The position numbers and the translations under genes are program-made. A DNA stretch of 64,000 bases from the NCBI GenBank assembly GCA_001769215.1, contig MEOL01000030.1:1-64000 (forward strand), given 5' to 3'. The DNA comes from Bacteroidetes bacterium GWF2_41_31 (GTDB lineage Bacteria > Bacteroidota > Bacteroidia > Bacteroidales > F082). Position 1 is the stretch's first letter; each line of letters begins with the position of its first letter. Below the pieces are notes generated by a model, which ran no database searches, was not told the DNA's origin, and saw only the letters and a list, made by a program, of their open reading frames with translations. Below, in pieces: positions 54,306-63,806 of the stretch.

Positions 54306-56456
54306 TCACAGTTTAATCTTTACTTCTGCTTTTACCTCAGTTTTGTATCGTCCAATAATTTCATCTGCCCCTGAACCAATGGTGGTTTTGTTAAAATAAG
54401 TCGTGCGTGCTAACCTGAGCCAGAAATTGATCCGGTCGTTAAACTTCCATTTGGCCATCAGGTAAATACGCTGTCCGTCATCATAAAACGAGGGAATGCT
54501 AAAGGCATAAAGCACATCGTTTTCATAGGTGTAAATACGCGAATCGTAGCCATCGGTGCCAAACAATGCATAGCGAAAGGTAAACTCAACCGGGAATTTT
54601 TCGGATCGGAACAAAATATCCTGATACAACATGTATCCATTTTCCGAAGGATTGTTTTCCTTCTCAAAAAACACCACATCCAGCCTGTTTTTAAAAGTGA
54701 CCGAAGGCCAAACCTCATAGGATATAAAAAACCTGAAATCATTTCTTCTTACACGTGCAAGCGTCTTGGTGTAGTCATACGGAAACTGAAAATTTTCCTG
54801 TTTGTCTTTAAAACGCATTTTAAAATAAGCATTGTACTTTTGGGCTGGTGAGAAAGTTAGCTGCATCAGGTAATCATGCCCTGAAGAAGGGCCATCCACC
54901 CGGTATTTGATCCATGGAAACTGAAAGTGGTCGATATACCCCGTCAGGTTGAGCGATTTTGAAATTAAGGCTTTAAACCCAATGTATAAGCCCTGTTCGT
55001 TGACGAGTGAACTACTTTCGTAGAATGGATTTGAGTACAGATTTTGATAGTCGATTCCGTAATTATGGTACAACATGGTGACAATCAACCGGTCAGAAAG
55101 AAAGGTGTTTACACCTGCCAATCCTGCTTTTCCACCATTCGATGACATGGAGAACTCACCAAAAACATTGAATTTGTTGAGGTTGAGGTTTGCATCAATA
55201 CCATAATTGGTCAATGAAATCCCCGTGAAGTTAAAAGTTTTGTAGACTTCTGTGGCCGGGGCAATGGATGTCCCCAAAGTGGTTTGATAGGAAGTCAGGC
55301 CGATTTGCACAATACTGCTTTGATAGCTTGCATGTGCTCCGTAAGCCGTTATTTTTAGAGATCGTTTGTCGATTAATTCGTTGATGGTGCGGTGCAATCC
55401 CGTTTCGATGATGGAAGTAACGCCCTCATCCTGGTCCACCGCATCGCGCTCGATGTTGCTGTCGACTTTGTTTGATGAATAAAAGGTAGTAAAGCGGATA
55501 TTTTTATATCCAAGTGTGATGGCGGCACCCCGAAAAAACCGGTTCTCGTTGGAGGAGCTGTTGGCACGGATGCCCCGCCCGAATTTCTTTAGCTGGACAC
55601 CATCGGCTGATTTCCCAAACGAAAGTCCACTCCAGAGCGTGAGCCCCTGACCGAATTCGAGGTGATAGTCACCAAGAGCTACCTGTTTGATCAATCCGGG
55701 TGTCTCTGCATACAAAAAGGCGCTGATAAAGTCGAAACCCGGGGTGATCTTATCTCCAATCAATCGCTTTAGTGTGTCGGGTAGCGGTCCTTTCGACATC
55801 AGTTCGCCCGGATCTTTGTCGAGTGTAAAACCAAACCTGATCTGGTTCTTGAAATTAAAGGCATATCGGGCAAAATATTTTTGTGGCGATCCCAAATAGG
55901 TAGATCCCGGATAGTCGATCGCCGAATCGACGGGGATTTTATAGCCGGCCCGTTGTTCTAATACTTGTTCGTAGCGCATCAAAAGTTGATGGCTCCCAAA
56001 TCGAAAAGCGTTTTTTAAGTCGGGCAATTTTTTGGCTTCCGATGAGCCAACCACCACAAAAGGCAGCATGTTATTAATGGTTTCTTCGTCGAATCCCGGT
56101 ATGTTTTGCAACTCATAAATACTGACCAGCGGACCAAATTCCCTGATGGTTAACCTCAGGTTGTTCAACTGGATGTCGTTTATCAGGTAAAGTGTACGCA
56201 GTTCCTGTATCTCGTTGCCATTGAGGTTGATGGGGTTTTTGGCGTAATACAGATAATCTTCAAGCAAGTCGCTGTAGTCGAGCTCTAAATCCGACTTTTC
56301 GGCCAGATTTTCGAGTTGGTCGGTAATAAATTCGATGTTCACCACATTGGAAGTGTCGGGTTGTTGAGCTGTACCTCGTTGTGAAATGAACAGACTCAGA
56401 GGAATCAGTAGAGTCCAAAGCGGAAAACCACAGAGATATATGTGAATCTGTTTCAT
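54306..56456 (-). CDS. Outer-membrane barrel protein with N-terminal helix-hairpin-helix region
   Basis: 716 residues. A signal peptide ends near residue 31. Residues about 60-135 (DLLEDYLYYAKNPINLNGNEIQEL, LVSIYELQNIPGFDEETINNMLP) look like two helix-hairpin-helix units of ComEA type, better known from DNA binding. Residues about 150-716 are alternating beta strands (FGSHQLLMRYEQVLEQRAGY, LTLWSGLSFGK) ending in VKAEVKIKL, as in outer-membrane barrels. The start overlaps no gene and follows the neighbour at 56460 by 3 bp, so the two form an operon. Function is unknown. Confidence 0.75.
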   Translation of the reverse strand: MKQIHIYLCGFPLWTLLIPLSLFISQRGTAQQPDTSNVVNIEFITDQLENLAEKSDLELDYSDLLEDYLYYAKNPINLNGNEIQELRTLYLINDIQLNNLRLTIREFGPLVSIYELQNIPGFDEETINNMLPFVVVGSSEAKKLPDLKNAFRFGSHQLLMRYEQVLEQRAGYKIPVDSAIDYPGSTYLGSPQKYFARYAFNFKNQIRFGFTLDKDPGELMSKGPLPDTLKRLIGDKITPGFDFISAFLYAETPGLIKQVALGDYHLEFGQGLTLWSGLSFGKSADGVQLKKFGRGIRANSSSNENRFFRGAAITLGYKNIRFTTFYSSNKVDSNIERDAVDQDEGVTSIIETGLHRTINELIDKRSLKITAYGAHASYQSSIVQIGLTSYQTTLGTSIAPATEVYKTFNFTGISLTNYGIDANLNLNKFNVFGEFSMSSNGGKAGLAGVNTFLSDRLIVTMLYHNYGIDYQNLYSNPFYESSSLVNEQGLYIGFKALISKSLNLTGYIDHFQFPWIKYRVDGPSSGHDYLMQLTFSPAQKYNAYFKMRFKDKQENFQFPYDYTKTLARVRRNDFRFFISYEVWPSVTFKNRLDVVFFEKENNPSENGYMLYQDILFRSEKFPVEFTFRYALFGTDGYDSRIYTYENDVLYAFSIPSFYDDGQRIYLMAKWKFNDRINFWLRLARTTYFNKTTIGSGADEIIGRYKTEVKAEVKIKL

Positions 56457-56459
56457 GGA

Positions 56460-57290
56460 TTAAAACTGAAATAATAAAGAAGCCTGCGGTGAAAAGCCAA
56501 GTGATTCGTGCATGGTGGCTGCAATGTCGAAGACAAAAGACTTCGACTTAAATCCAAATCCGAGGGTGAAAATTTCAATTTTAGTACTGGTTCCGGCCCG
56601 TATAAAAAACCGGTCTTTAATGGCATATTCCATCCCGCCTCTGGCGATAACAGGCCTGACCGAGGTGTTTTTCTCCACTTCGGCTGTTGCCACAAATTGA
56701 GGCGATAGTTTCCACTTGATCCCAAAACGGTAAATGGCCTGGATTTTTTCACTGTCGTAATCGGCCAACTTTACCCGGATGGGATTAAACGCCCATACGC
56801 CGATGGTAAGCTGTTCATTCACATCACTTTGAACCCCCAGTTCGAAGGTTACACTTCCTTTTTTTCCATAGTTGTCACCCAGCGTGGTTTGCAGATAGTC
56901 GAGCTGTAATCCTATCCGAAGATAGTCGGCAAAACTACGGGCGTAAACCAGTCCAACCTTTTGCTCATTGTAGAGATTGAATCCGTGGTGTTGGTACGAT
57001 AGGCCCATAACGCCCATCCTGGTAGGCAGAATAAAACCAATACTTTTGGAACTGAGTTCTTTAAGCGAGAACCTGTTTTCGTAGGAAATCCCGACGGAAA
57101 TCCGGTCGAAGAGTGCAATGCCGGCCTGGTTGTTCATGAGGCCCCAAAAATCGTTCATGGCAACTGAGGTTCGTCCCATCCCCGCCTGACGGGCACCAAC
57201 GGCTTGCAGGTCACCAGTGGCATAGAGATTTAGGTGAAAAATGAACGGAAGCAGGATGATGTAAAGCCATTTTTGAGTATCGTGTTTCAT
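56460..57290 (-). CDS. Outer-membrane protein of PorV/FadL-like type
   Basis: 276 residues. A signal peptide ends near residue 24 (NLYATG). The start of the mature chain, GDLQAVGARQAGMGRTSVAMNDFWGLMNNQAG, has the pattern of PorV/FadL-like outer-membrane proteins. The remainder alternates as beta strands and ends in aromatic SLLFQF. It is followed 3 bp later by the HHH-barrel gene, which suggests the two proteins work together in the outer membrane. The specific family is unsure. Confidence 0.75.
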   Translation of the reverse strand: MKHDTQKWLYIILLPFIFHLNLYATGDLQAVGARQAGMGRTSVAMNDFWGLMNNQAGIALFDRISVGISYENRFSLKELSSKSIGFILPTRMGVMGLSYQHHGFNLYNEQKVGLVYARSFADYLRIGLQLDYLQTTLGDNYGKKGSVTFELGVQSDVNEQLTIGVWAFNPIRVKLADYDSEKIQAIYRFGIKWKLSPQFVATAEVEKNTSVRPVIARGGMEYAIKDRFFIRAGTSTKIEIFTLGFGFKSKSFVFDIAATMHESLGFSPQASLLFQF

Positions 57291-57379
57291 GGGTCAATAT
57301 TTTGGAGAAAAAATCGGGAAGCAATTTTTCTTTTTACTTTAGCACCCTAAAAGTACAAAAAATTCTATATCCTGAAAAA

Positions 57380-58051
57380 ATGAAAGAACAAATTATACAA
57401 TTTCTTTCCGAATTGAAAGAAAATAACAACAGAGACTGGTTTTTGGACCATAAAACTGCATACGATGAAGTGAGAGCTGAGTTTTTGTTGACTGTCGATC
57501 AGTTGATTTTGTTGTTGGCGAGATCGAATCCTGCCTATGCTCAATTGAAAGCCAAGGACACGGTTTTTCGCATCAACCGCGACATACGGTTCAGCAAAGA
57601 TAAATCACCCTACAAAACACAGTTTGGTTCTTACCTGGCTGCCGGAGGAAGGAAATCTCCTTTGGGAGGTCATTATTTACATGTGGAACCCGGAAATTGT
57701 TTTCTGGCAGGAGGAGTGTATTGTCCCACGCCCGAAAATCTGAAAGCCTTGCGCTCGGAAATTTATTTCAACCTGCCAGGGTTTGAAAAAATAGTAAAGG
57801 CTCCGGAGTTCGTTCAGCTTTTCGGGGAAATACAAGGCGACAAATTAAAGAAACCTCCGGTGGGTTTCCCAAAGGATTTTGAGGGAATCGACTACCTGAA
57901 ATTTAAAGATTATACACTTATACATCGCATTCAGGATGAAGAATTTTATGCTCCTGATTATCTTGAGAAAGCCGTCGTGGTGTTTGAGGCCATGAATCCA
58001 TTCAACCAATTTCTAAACCAGGGGATGGCCAACAAACCTGATGCGCTATAA
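57380..58051 (+). CDS. DUF2461 (TIGR02453) family protein
   Basis: 223 residues from the ATG at 57380; an upstream-extended frame to 57302 is not conserved. Family motifs are LSELKENNNRDWFLDHKTAY, FRINRDIRFSKDKSPYKT and GGHYLHVEPGNCFLAGG. Function is unknown; members are common single-domain cytosolic proteins. The end overlaps the convergent gene by 6 bp. Confidence 0.92.
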   Translation: MKEQIIQFLSELKENNNRDWFLDHKTAYDEVRAEFLLTVDQLILLLARSNPAYAQLKAKDTVFRINRDIRFSKDKSPYKTQFGSYLAAGGRKSPLGGHYLHVEPGNCFLAGGVYCPTPENLKALRSEIYFNLPGFEKIVKAPEFVQLFGEIQGDKLKKPPVGFPKDFEGIDYLKFKDYTLIHRIQDEEFYAPDYLEKAVVVFEAMNPFNQFLNQGMANKPDAL

Positions 58052-59164
58052 AACCGGATGTGCCAGTTTGTATACCGGTGAAGTTGGCTTTATAAGCTGA
58101 TCAACCTGTTTGAATTCCAGAAAAATATGGGTGGCTCCAAAACTATAGGGGGCAATTTCGTAGCTGTTGTACACAAATCCAATTCCATTACCGTTGATGT
58201 AGAGGTTGTGATTTGGCAGGATGCGGTCGACGAAGAAGCCTGCCTGTTTCAGCAAGGTGTCGTCAGGAATTTCGAAGTCGTTTCTGAGCTTTTTTGTCAA
58301 TAATTGAGAAAGCAGGGTGTCGGCACCTTCCATAAACACATCCTGATAGGTGATGGGTGTTCCATCGTTCAGGTTGACAATCCGGTACGAAGTATTGCTC
58401 ATGCCATGGGCGCCTCCGGTATAGGCGTAACGCTCAAATTCGAGGCATAACACATTGTTTGAATTGTAGGTAACGCCCATGCCGATTTGTTTTTCCCAGC
58501 TAAAGGAGTGCCCGCCTGTTTCAAGCCATTGTGCATTTTGTTCGCGGTAATTTTTGTAAAATTCCTTTTCAAAGGCCATCAGCATGGAGTCGGGTACCAA
58601 AGCAACCAAACCCTCACCAAAAAAGGAAGATGTTATGGTTTTTAGTACCGAATCGGCAACTGGTGGGTTGGCATACCCCGTTTTGGGATAAATTAAAGTG
58701 AGTTCGATATGGGCAGTGGGTGAATTTTTATCCTTCGGATCGAGCATGGTTTCTGAGTGAAGAAAACTCACATCAAAAGCCATGCTTCCTTGTGGATACT
58801 TTGCGTTAAGGACAAAACCGATCGACTGCTCTTCGGGATTTGTCCAAACACCTGAAAACTGTTCTGAAGTTAAAACACTTTTAAAAGCGTTCGTTTTCCG
58901 GCCAAATTCTTTTAAATAGGTCGAGTCATTTTTTGCCTGCCCTGAAAGTGTCAATGTTTCAATCATCTTTGTGCCGCTGGTTCCATATTGAAAATTTCCC
59001 GAAACCTGATTAAAACTGCGAATCAGATTAACAGATAAGGTCAATTGATCACCAATTGAGCCTTCATACCGGCCGTAAAAGAGCTGGGGTGAATGTTGTA
59101 CCTGTGCCTGTGCGGAGACGCTAAACAGGAAAGCAATGAATCCGAATAATATTCTTTTGTTCAT
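58046..59164 (-). CDS. Secreted DUF3298-domain protein
   Basis: 372 residues from the ATG at 59164; a GTG two codons upstream is an alternative. A signal peptide ends near residue 20 (SVSAQAQ). Residues about 20-125 form a beta-rich region (YGRYEGSIGDQLTLSV). From about residue 215 the DUF3298/RsiV-like motif appears: VLCLEFERYAYTGGAHGM, with SYRIVNLNDG and ITYQDVF. It is likely periplasmic; role unknown. It is a lone gene. Confidence 0.82.
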   Translation of the reverse strand: MNKRILFGFIAFLFSVSAQAQVQHSPQLFYGRYEGSIGDQLTLSVNLIRSFNQVSGNFQYGTSGTKMIETLTLSGQAKNDSTYLKEFGRKTNAFKSVLTSEQFSGVWTNPEEQSIGFVLNAKYPQGSMAFDVSFLHSETMLDPKDKNSPTAHIELTLIYPKTGYANPPVADSVLKTITSSFFGEGLVALVPDSMLMAFEKEFYKNYREQNAQWLETGGHSFSWEKQIGMGVTYNSNNVLCLEFERYAYTGGAHGMSNTSYRIVNLNDGTPITYQDVFMEGADTLLSQLLTKKLRNDFEIPDDTLLKQAGFFVDRILPNHNLYINGNGIGFVYNSYEIAPYSFGATHIFLEFKQVDQLIKPTSPVYKLAHPVL

Positions 59165-59306
59165 GATCACAGTGGTTTTGCATGATGATGGTATTCCTCG
59201 GCAAATCTATGGATTATTAGTGAAAGGGATTCGTCACTTTGCCAAATCTGAAATTTAAAATGGATACACAGATCAATTGTACTATTTTTGTTTTTTTGAG
59301 AATCAT

Positions 59307-59912
59307 ATGTGCAATACCGATCAGTATTTAACAATCAGGGAGCAGGGGCAAGGCCTATATAAAGAAAAGGGGAGTAAATTTATTTCTATTGCAGTTCATG
59401 TTGAGTCGGAGGAAGAGGTGAAAGCAAGCCTGTTGAACATTAAAAAGCAATACCACGATGCGCGTCACCACTGTTATGCCTATCGTTTGGGGGTTACGGA
59501 AGAACTTGTTCGGAGCAGTGATGATGGTGAACCATCGGGAACTGCTGGCAAGCCCATCTTAAACCAAATCTATTCTTATGAAATGTATCATGCTTTGGTG
59601 GTTGTGGTCAGGTATTTTGGCGGGACCAAATTAGGGGTAAGTGGGTTGGTGACCGCCTACAAAACTGTAGCCCGCGAAGCCCTGGAAAGTGCCGGAAAAG
59701 AGGTTAAGTTTTTAACTGTCAGATTTCAGCTTGTGATGGATTATCCGATGGTGGATCAGGTAATGCGTTTGATAAAGGAGGAGAATTTAACTGTGGTAAA
59801 ACAAGAATTTGAAATGAGATGTAAATTTATTATTGAAGTTCGTGTGGGACAAAAAAATTTTGTACTTTCACGCATTGCATTATGGCATGACGTTGAGCTA
59901 AAAGAATTGTAA
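59307..59912 (+). CDS. YigZ/IMPACT family protein
   Basis: 201 residues from the ATG at 59307; an in-frame TTG at 59277 is less likely. The IMPACT domain is plain: KGSKFISIAVHV, HHCYAYRLG, SSDDGEPSGTAGKPIL and VRYFGGTKLGVSGL. The C-terminal 65 residues form the second domain. Homologues affect translation control or RNA handling, but the bacterial role is unclear. dnaA follows 212 bp downstream. Confidence 0.94.
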   Translation: MCNTDQYLTIREQGQGLYKEKGSKFISIAVHVESEEEVKASLLNIKKQYHDARHHCYAYRLGVTEELVRSSDDGEPSGTAGKPILNQIYSYEMYHALVVVVRYFGGTKLGVSGLVTAYKTVAREALESAGKEVKFLTVRFQLVMDYPMVDQVMRLIKEENLTVVKQEFEMRCKFIIEVRVGQKNFVLSRIALWHDVELKEL

Positions 59913-60124
59913 ATCAATAATATAACATTTTTTTCTAAATACTGATCGTTATACAACAATAAAACTAAATTGTCAATACATCTACCTATTTTTTTTTCAC
60001 TTTTTTTAGCACATTTTTGTTAATTCAATTGAGGGACGTTCCACCCGTAATTGGTTACTTGGTATGTAGGGTTTTAGGAGAAATTGTATTGGTAAAAGGA
60101 TACTTATTGTAATAGTTTTGCGAA

Positions 60125-61564
60125 ATGATGAAAAGAAAAGCTGATGAATTGTGGTCTCGTTGTTTGTCCGTGATCAAAGACAATGTTCCGGTACAGAATT
60201 TTAAAACATGGTTTGAGCCTATCGTTCCGATAAAGCTTGAAAACGACATTTTGACCATCCAGGTTCCGAGCCAGTTTTTTTATGAATGGCTCGAAGAACA
60301 CTATATTGTTTTGATCAGAAAGACTATCAGAAAGGAACTTGGCCCTTCAGGAAGGCTGGAATATAGTGTCATCATGGATAGCAACTACGATAATTCAATT
60401 CCGTATTCAGTAAACTACCCTACCACAAATAGAAAAGATACCATTAATAAATCTATGTCGATGCCACTTGATTTAAATAAAGGAAAGTCGCGTGATATTC
60501 CAAATCCATTTATCATCCCCGGCCTCAAAAAAATTAAAGTTGATTCACAACTCGTTGATAGTTTGTCATTTGAAAACTATATCGAAGGTGATTGCAACCG
60601 TCTTGCCCGTTCCGCCGGATGGGCCATCGCCGAAAATCCGGGCAAAACTGCCTTTAACCCATTGCTGATTTATAGCCAGGTGGGGCTCGGTAAAACGCAT
60701 CTCGCACACGCCATTGGTCTTCAGGTAAAGCAAAACGACCCCAATAAAATTGTATTGTATGTTAAAACCGATCAGTTCATTAACCAGTTTATTGATTCGG
60801 TCAGAAACAACAATCAAAACGATTTTGTCCATTTCTATCAAATGATTGACGTGCTGATAATGGATGATATTGAGTTTTTGGCCAACAAGGAAAAAACCCA
60901 GGATGTTTTCTTTCATATTTTTAACCACCTGCATCAAAACAATAAGCAACTTGTTTTGACTTGTGACAAACCTCCTGTTGAGCTAAAAGGTTTGGAACCA
61001 AGGTTGTTATCGAGATTTAAATGGGGTCTGGCCGCCGATTTGCAGATGCCCGACCTGGAGACACGCATTGCTATTTTACAAAAGAAACTTTATAAAGATG
61101 GAATTCAGATGCCGTATGAGGTCATCGAATATATCGCTTATAGCATTACTACCAGCATTCGCGAAATGGAAGGAGCACTTATATCTATTTTGGCTCAATC
61201 GACTCTAAATAAAAAGGCCATTACCCTTGAACTCGCAAAACAGATGATTGATACCTTTGTTAAAAGTGCCAACCGGGAGATCTCAATCGACTTTATACAG
61301 AAGGTGGTTTGCGATTATTTTAGTATCGCGTTGGAAACCATCAATTCAAAAACGCGGAAAAGGGAAATAGTACAGGCCAGGCAATTGGCAATGTATTTTT
61401 CGAAAAAACATACTAAAAACTCATTGGCCACCATTGGGCTGCACTGTGGCAATAAGGACCATGCCACCGTGTTGCACGCATGTCGTACCGTACATAACCT
61501 CACAGAAACAGATAAGCAATTCAGGGTTTACGTGGATGATATCGACAAGAAATTGAAATTGTAG
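60125..61564 (+). CDS. dnaA: Chromosomal replication initiator DnaA
   Basis: 479 residues, start ATG at 60125 or 60128. Domain I has LWSRCLSVIKDNV and FKTWFEP. The AAA+ domain has Walker A SQVGLGKTHLAHAIG, Walker B LIMDDIEFL and sensor motifs. The DNA-binding helix-turn-helix carries the DnaA signature with HCGNKDHATVLHACRTV near the C-terminus. It opens oriC and recruits the helicase. The 212 bp upstream hold no clear DnaA-box cluster. Confidence 0.98.
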   Translation: MMKRKADELWSRCLSVIKDNVPVQNFKTWFEPIVPIKLENDILTIQVPSQFFYEWLEEHYIVLIRKTIRKELGPSGRLEYSVIMDSNYDNSIPYSVNYPTTNRKDTINKSMSMPLDLNKGKSRDIPNPFIIPGLKKIKVDSQLVDSLSFENYIEGDCNRLARSAGWAIAENPGKTAFNPLLIYSQVGLGKTHLAHAIGLQVKQNDPNKIVLYVKTDQFINQFIDSVRNNNQNDFVHFYQMIDVLIMDDIEFLANKEKTQDVFFHIFNHLHQNNKQLVLTCDKPPVELKGLEPRLLSRFKWGLAADLQMPDLETRIAILQKKLYKDGIQMPYEVIEYIAYSITTSIREMEGALISILAQSTLNKKAITLELAKQMIDTFVKSANREISIDFIQKVVCDYFSIALETINSKTRKREIVQARQLAMYFSKKHTKNSLATIGLHCGNKDHATVLHACRTVHNLTETDKQFRVYVDDIDKKLKL

Positions 61565-61648
61565 CATCATTCACTGGTCTGAACCTTGTGCTTGAAAAAT
61601 CAGATCGAATGTAGTACCTTTACGCGACTTCAATTTAAATGCGAGACC

Positions 61649-62101
61649 ATGAATATTTTGTTTGTATCCACGGGTAACCTTTGCCGCTCACCCCTCGCCG
61701 GGGCGATACTTAAAAAGAAATTTGCCGATCACCGGATCAATGGGGAAGTCGATTCAGCCGGGTTTGAGTCGTTTAACATAAATGAACCCCCTCACACCAA
61801 AGCCATTGAAATAGGGAAGCGACATGGTGTTGAAGTTAACGGGAAAGCACGTCTGTTTGTCAAAGACGATTTCATCCGCTTCGACAGAATATTGGTAATG
61901 GATGTCCTTAGCTATGATGAAGTGATGGACTTGACACGTTCCGATAAAAAGCAGAAAAAGGTTGATTATCTGATGAATGTCCTTCATCCGGGAAAAAATG
62001 AGATTATTGCAGATCCCGTAGATAGTGGAATGAGTGATTGCGTAGTGATTTTTAAGTTGTTTGATAAAATTACTGATAAGCTGATCGAAGAATTGAAATA
62101 G
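61649..62101 (+). CDS. Low-molecular-weight protein-tyrosine-phosphatase homologue lacking the catalytic Cys
   Basis: 150 residues from the ATG at 61649. The P-loop reads VSTGNLCRSP: the family pattern is CxxGNxCRSP, so the nucleophile (position 7) is Ser in place of Cys, while Arg-13 is kept. The general-acid Asp region is present (IADPVDSG). The fold looks intact, but hydrolysis through a Cys-phosphate is impossible. It may bind phosphoproteins without turning them over, or use another chemistry. The gene lies 84 bp after dnaA; the next gene starts 1 bp after its stop. Confidence 0.82.
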   Translation: MNILFVSTGNLCRSPLAGAILKKKFADHRINGEVDSAGFESFNINEPPHTKAIEIGKRHGVEVNGKARLFVKDDFIRFDRILVMDVLSYDEVMDLTRSDKKQKKVDYLMNVLHPGKNEIIADPVDSGMSDCVVIFKLFDKITDKLIEELK

Positions 62102-62102
62102 C

Positions 62103-63053
62103 GTGCAAAATCAAATCCCTTCATCCCAGGAAATTCTCGAAGCCCGGAGCCGCATAAATCCGTATATTCACCGTACCCCTGTAATTACTAGTTCTCTTAT
62201 CAACAGATGGGTAGGAAATGAGTTGTTCTTTAAATGCGAAAACTTTCAAAAAGCCGGGGCTTTTAAAAGTCGGGGAGCGGTGAATGCCATTTTATGCCTT
62301 ACCCCCTTTCAAAGGGAACTTGGAGTGGCAACCCATTCATCGGGCAATCATGCACAAGCGTTGGCCAGGGCTGCCCAACTTTTTAATATTCCTGCCTATG
62401 TCGTTATGCCAAACAATGCTCCAAAGGTAAAAATCGCGGCAGTAAAAGACTATGGAGGCCTCATCACCTTTTGTGAACCTACGCTCGAAGCCAGAGAATC
62501 TACTTTAAAACGAGTGATCGCTAAAACCGGGGCAAACGAAATACATCCTTACGATAATTATTCTGTTATTGCCGGACAGGCGACAGCTGCCGCCGAATTA
62601 TTTGAACAGGCACCCTTACTCGATTACCTTCTATGCCCGGTAGGTGGCGGCGGCTTGCTCAGTGGTACGGCCCTTTCGAGTGCGTATTTCTCTTCTAAAA
62701 CAAAAGTAATTGCTTGTGAGCCAGCAGGTGCTGATGATGCATTCAGGTCGTTTAGTTCCGGCAAAATTGTACCAAGCCTGCATCCCAAAACCATTGCCGA
62801 TGGTTTGCTTACCTCACTTGGTGGACGGAATTTCCCAATTATTATAAAATATGTTTTTGAAGTGGTTACCGTGAGCGAGGAAGCCATTGTGGATGCAATG
62901 CGACTTCTGTACGAGCGGGCAAAGATTGTGGTTGAACCTTCTTCCGCAGTACCCCTGGCAGCCTTGCTCGAAAATAAAATTTCTGCTAAGAATAGTAAAA
63001 TTGGTATTATTTTATCAGGTGGGAACGTTGATCTGGCCAATTTGCCATTTTAA
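62103..63053 (+). CDS. PLP-dependent threonine/serine dehydratase or racemase
   Basis: 316 residues starting at GTG 62103, one base after the previous stop. Fold-type II PLP enzyme: the cofactor Lys is in FKSRGAVNAI, the substrate Ser in SSGNHAQALA and the glycine phosphate loop in PVGGGGLLSG. It lacks the C-terminal ACT regulatory domain of IlvA, so it is a short catabolic dehydratase or serine racemase type. Product could be 2-oxobutanoate or pyruvate plus ammonia. Translation is likely coupled to the gene before. Confidence 0.9.
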   Translation: MQNQIPSSQEILEARSRINPYIHRTPVITSSLINRWVGNELFFKCENFQKAGAFKSRGAVNAILCLTPFQRELGVATHSSGNHAQALARAAQLFNIPAYVVMPNNAPKVKIAAVKDYGGLITFCEPTLEARESTLKRVIAKTGANEIHPYDNYSVIAGQATAAAELFEQAPLLDYLLCPVGGGGLLSGTALSSAYFSSKTKVIACEPAGADDAFRSFSSGKIVPSLHPKTIADGLLTSLGGRNFPIIIKYVFEVVTVSEEAIVDAMRLLYERAKIVVEPSSAVPLAALLENKISAKNSKIGIILSGGNVDLANLPF

Positions 63054-63074
63054 ATAAGTTAAAAACTAGTTTTT

Positions 63075-63797
63075 ATGCAACCAGCTATGCCCAGAGGTAA
63101 AATTTACCTCATCCCTACCACATTAGGTAGTTACGACACCTCCGAACAGGTGTTGCCATCCTATAATATCCAAATCATCTTCGGTCTAACTGAGTTTATT
63201 GTTGAGCAAGTGCGCACTTCGCGCAGGTTTTTAAGTTTTATAAAACATCCCGTACCCATCGACCAATTGGTTTTTCATGAATTGAACAAAACCACCTTGC
63301 ATAAAGATATCAGTCAATACCTTAAGTCGATACAAGAGGGGAAATCCATTGGCTTGCTCTCTGAAGCGGGAACCCCGTGTGTTGCAGATCCGGGGGCCAA
63401 GGTAGTGGAGATGGCTCAGGAAAGGGGATATGCTGTAGTTCCGCTGGTTGGGCCAAACAGTTTGATTCTGGCATTAATGGGATCGGGATTTAACGGGCAG
63501 CACTTTATTTTTCACGGGTATCTTCCCATCGACAAAAATGAATTAATAAAGAAAATACACGAAATGGAAGGGAATATTTTTAGACGAAGCCAAACCCAAC
63601 TGTTTATAGAAACCCCGTTTAGAAATGATGCCATGTTCGATACACTCGTAAATAACTGTCAGCCTGTAACCAAACTGTGTGTCGCGACTGATATCACGTT
63701 ATCAACCGAAACAATTGTAACCAAAACGATTGCGCTGTGGAAAAAAGAAAAACCGGACTTACATAAAAAGCCAACGGTTTTTCTTCTCTATAAATAA
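63075..63797 (+). CDS. RsmI-like SAM-dependent methyltransferase
   Basis: 240 residues of the tetrapyrrole-methylase fold. Motifs: GKIYLIPTTLG at the start, LLSEAGTPCVADPGAKVVEMAQE, and VVPLVGPNSLILALMGSGFNGQHFIFHGYLP. RsmI methylates the 2'-O of C1402 in 16S rRNA, but this shorter and more diverged form may have a different target. It starts 21 bp after the dehydratase and converges on the SlyD-type gene. Confidence 0.88.
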   Translation: MQPAMPRGKIYLIPTTLGSYDTSEQVLPSYNIQIIFGLTEFIVEQVRTSRRFLSFIKHPVPIDQLVFHELNKTTLHKDISQYLKSIQEGKSIGLLSEAGTPCVADPGAKVVEMAQERGYAVVPLVGPNSLILALMGSGFNGQHFIFHGYLPIDKNELIKKIHEMEGNIFRRSQTQLFIETPFRNDAMFDTLVNNCQPVTKLCVATDITLSTETIVTKTIALWKKEKPDLHKKPTVFLLYK

Positions 63798-63806
63798 TCG
63801 GTTATA

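Noticed and set aside
59913..60124. Possible oriC upstream of dnaA
   Set aside because: Only one weak 7-of-9 match to a DnaA box (TTATACAAC) and no cluster of boxes; the AT-rich stretch alone is not enough.
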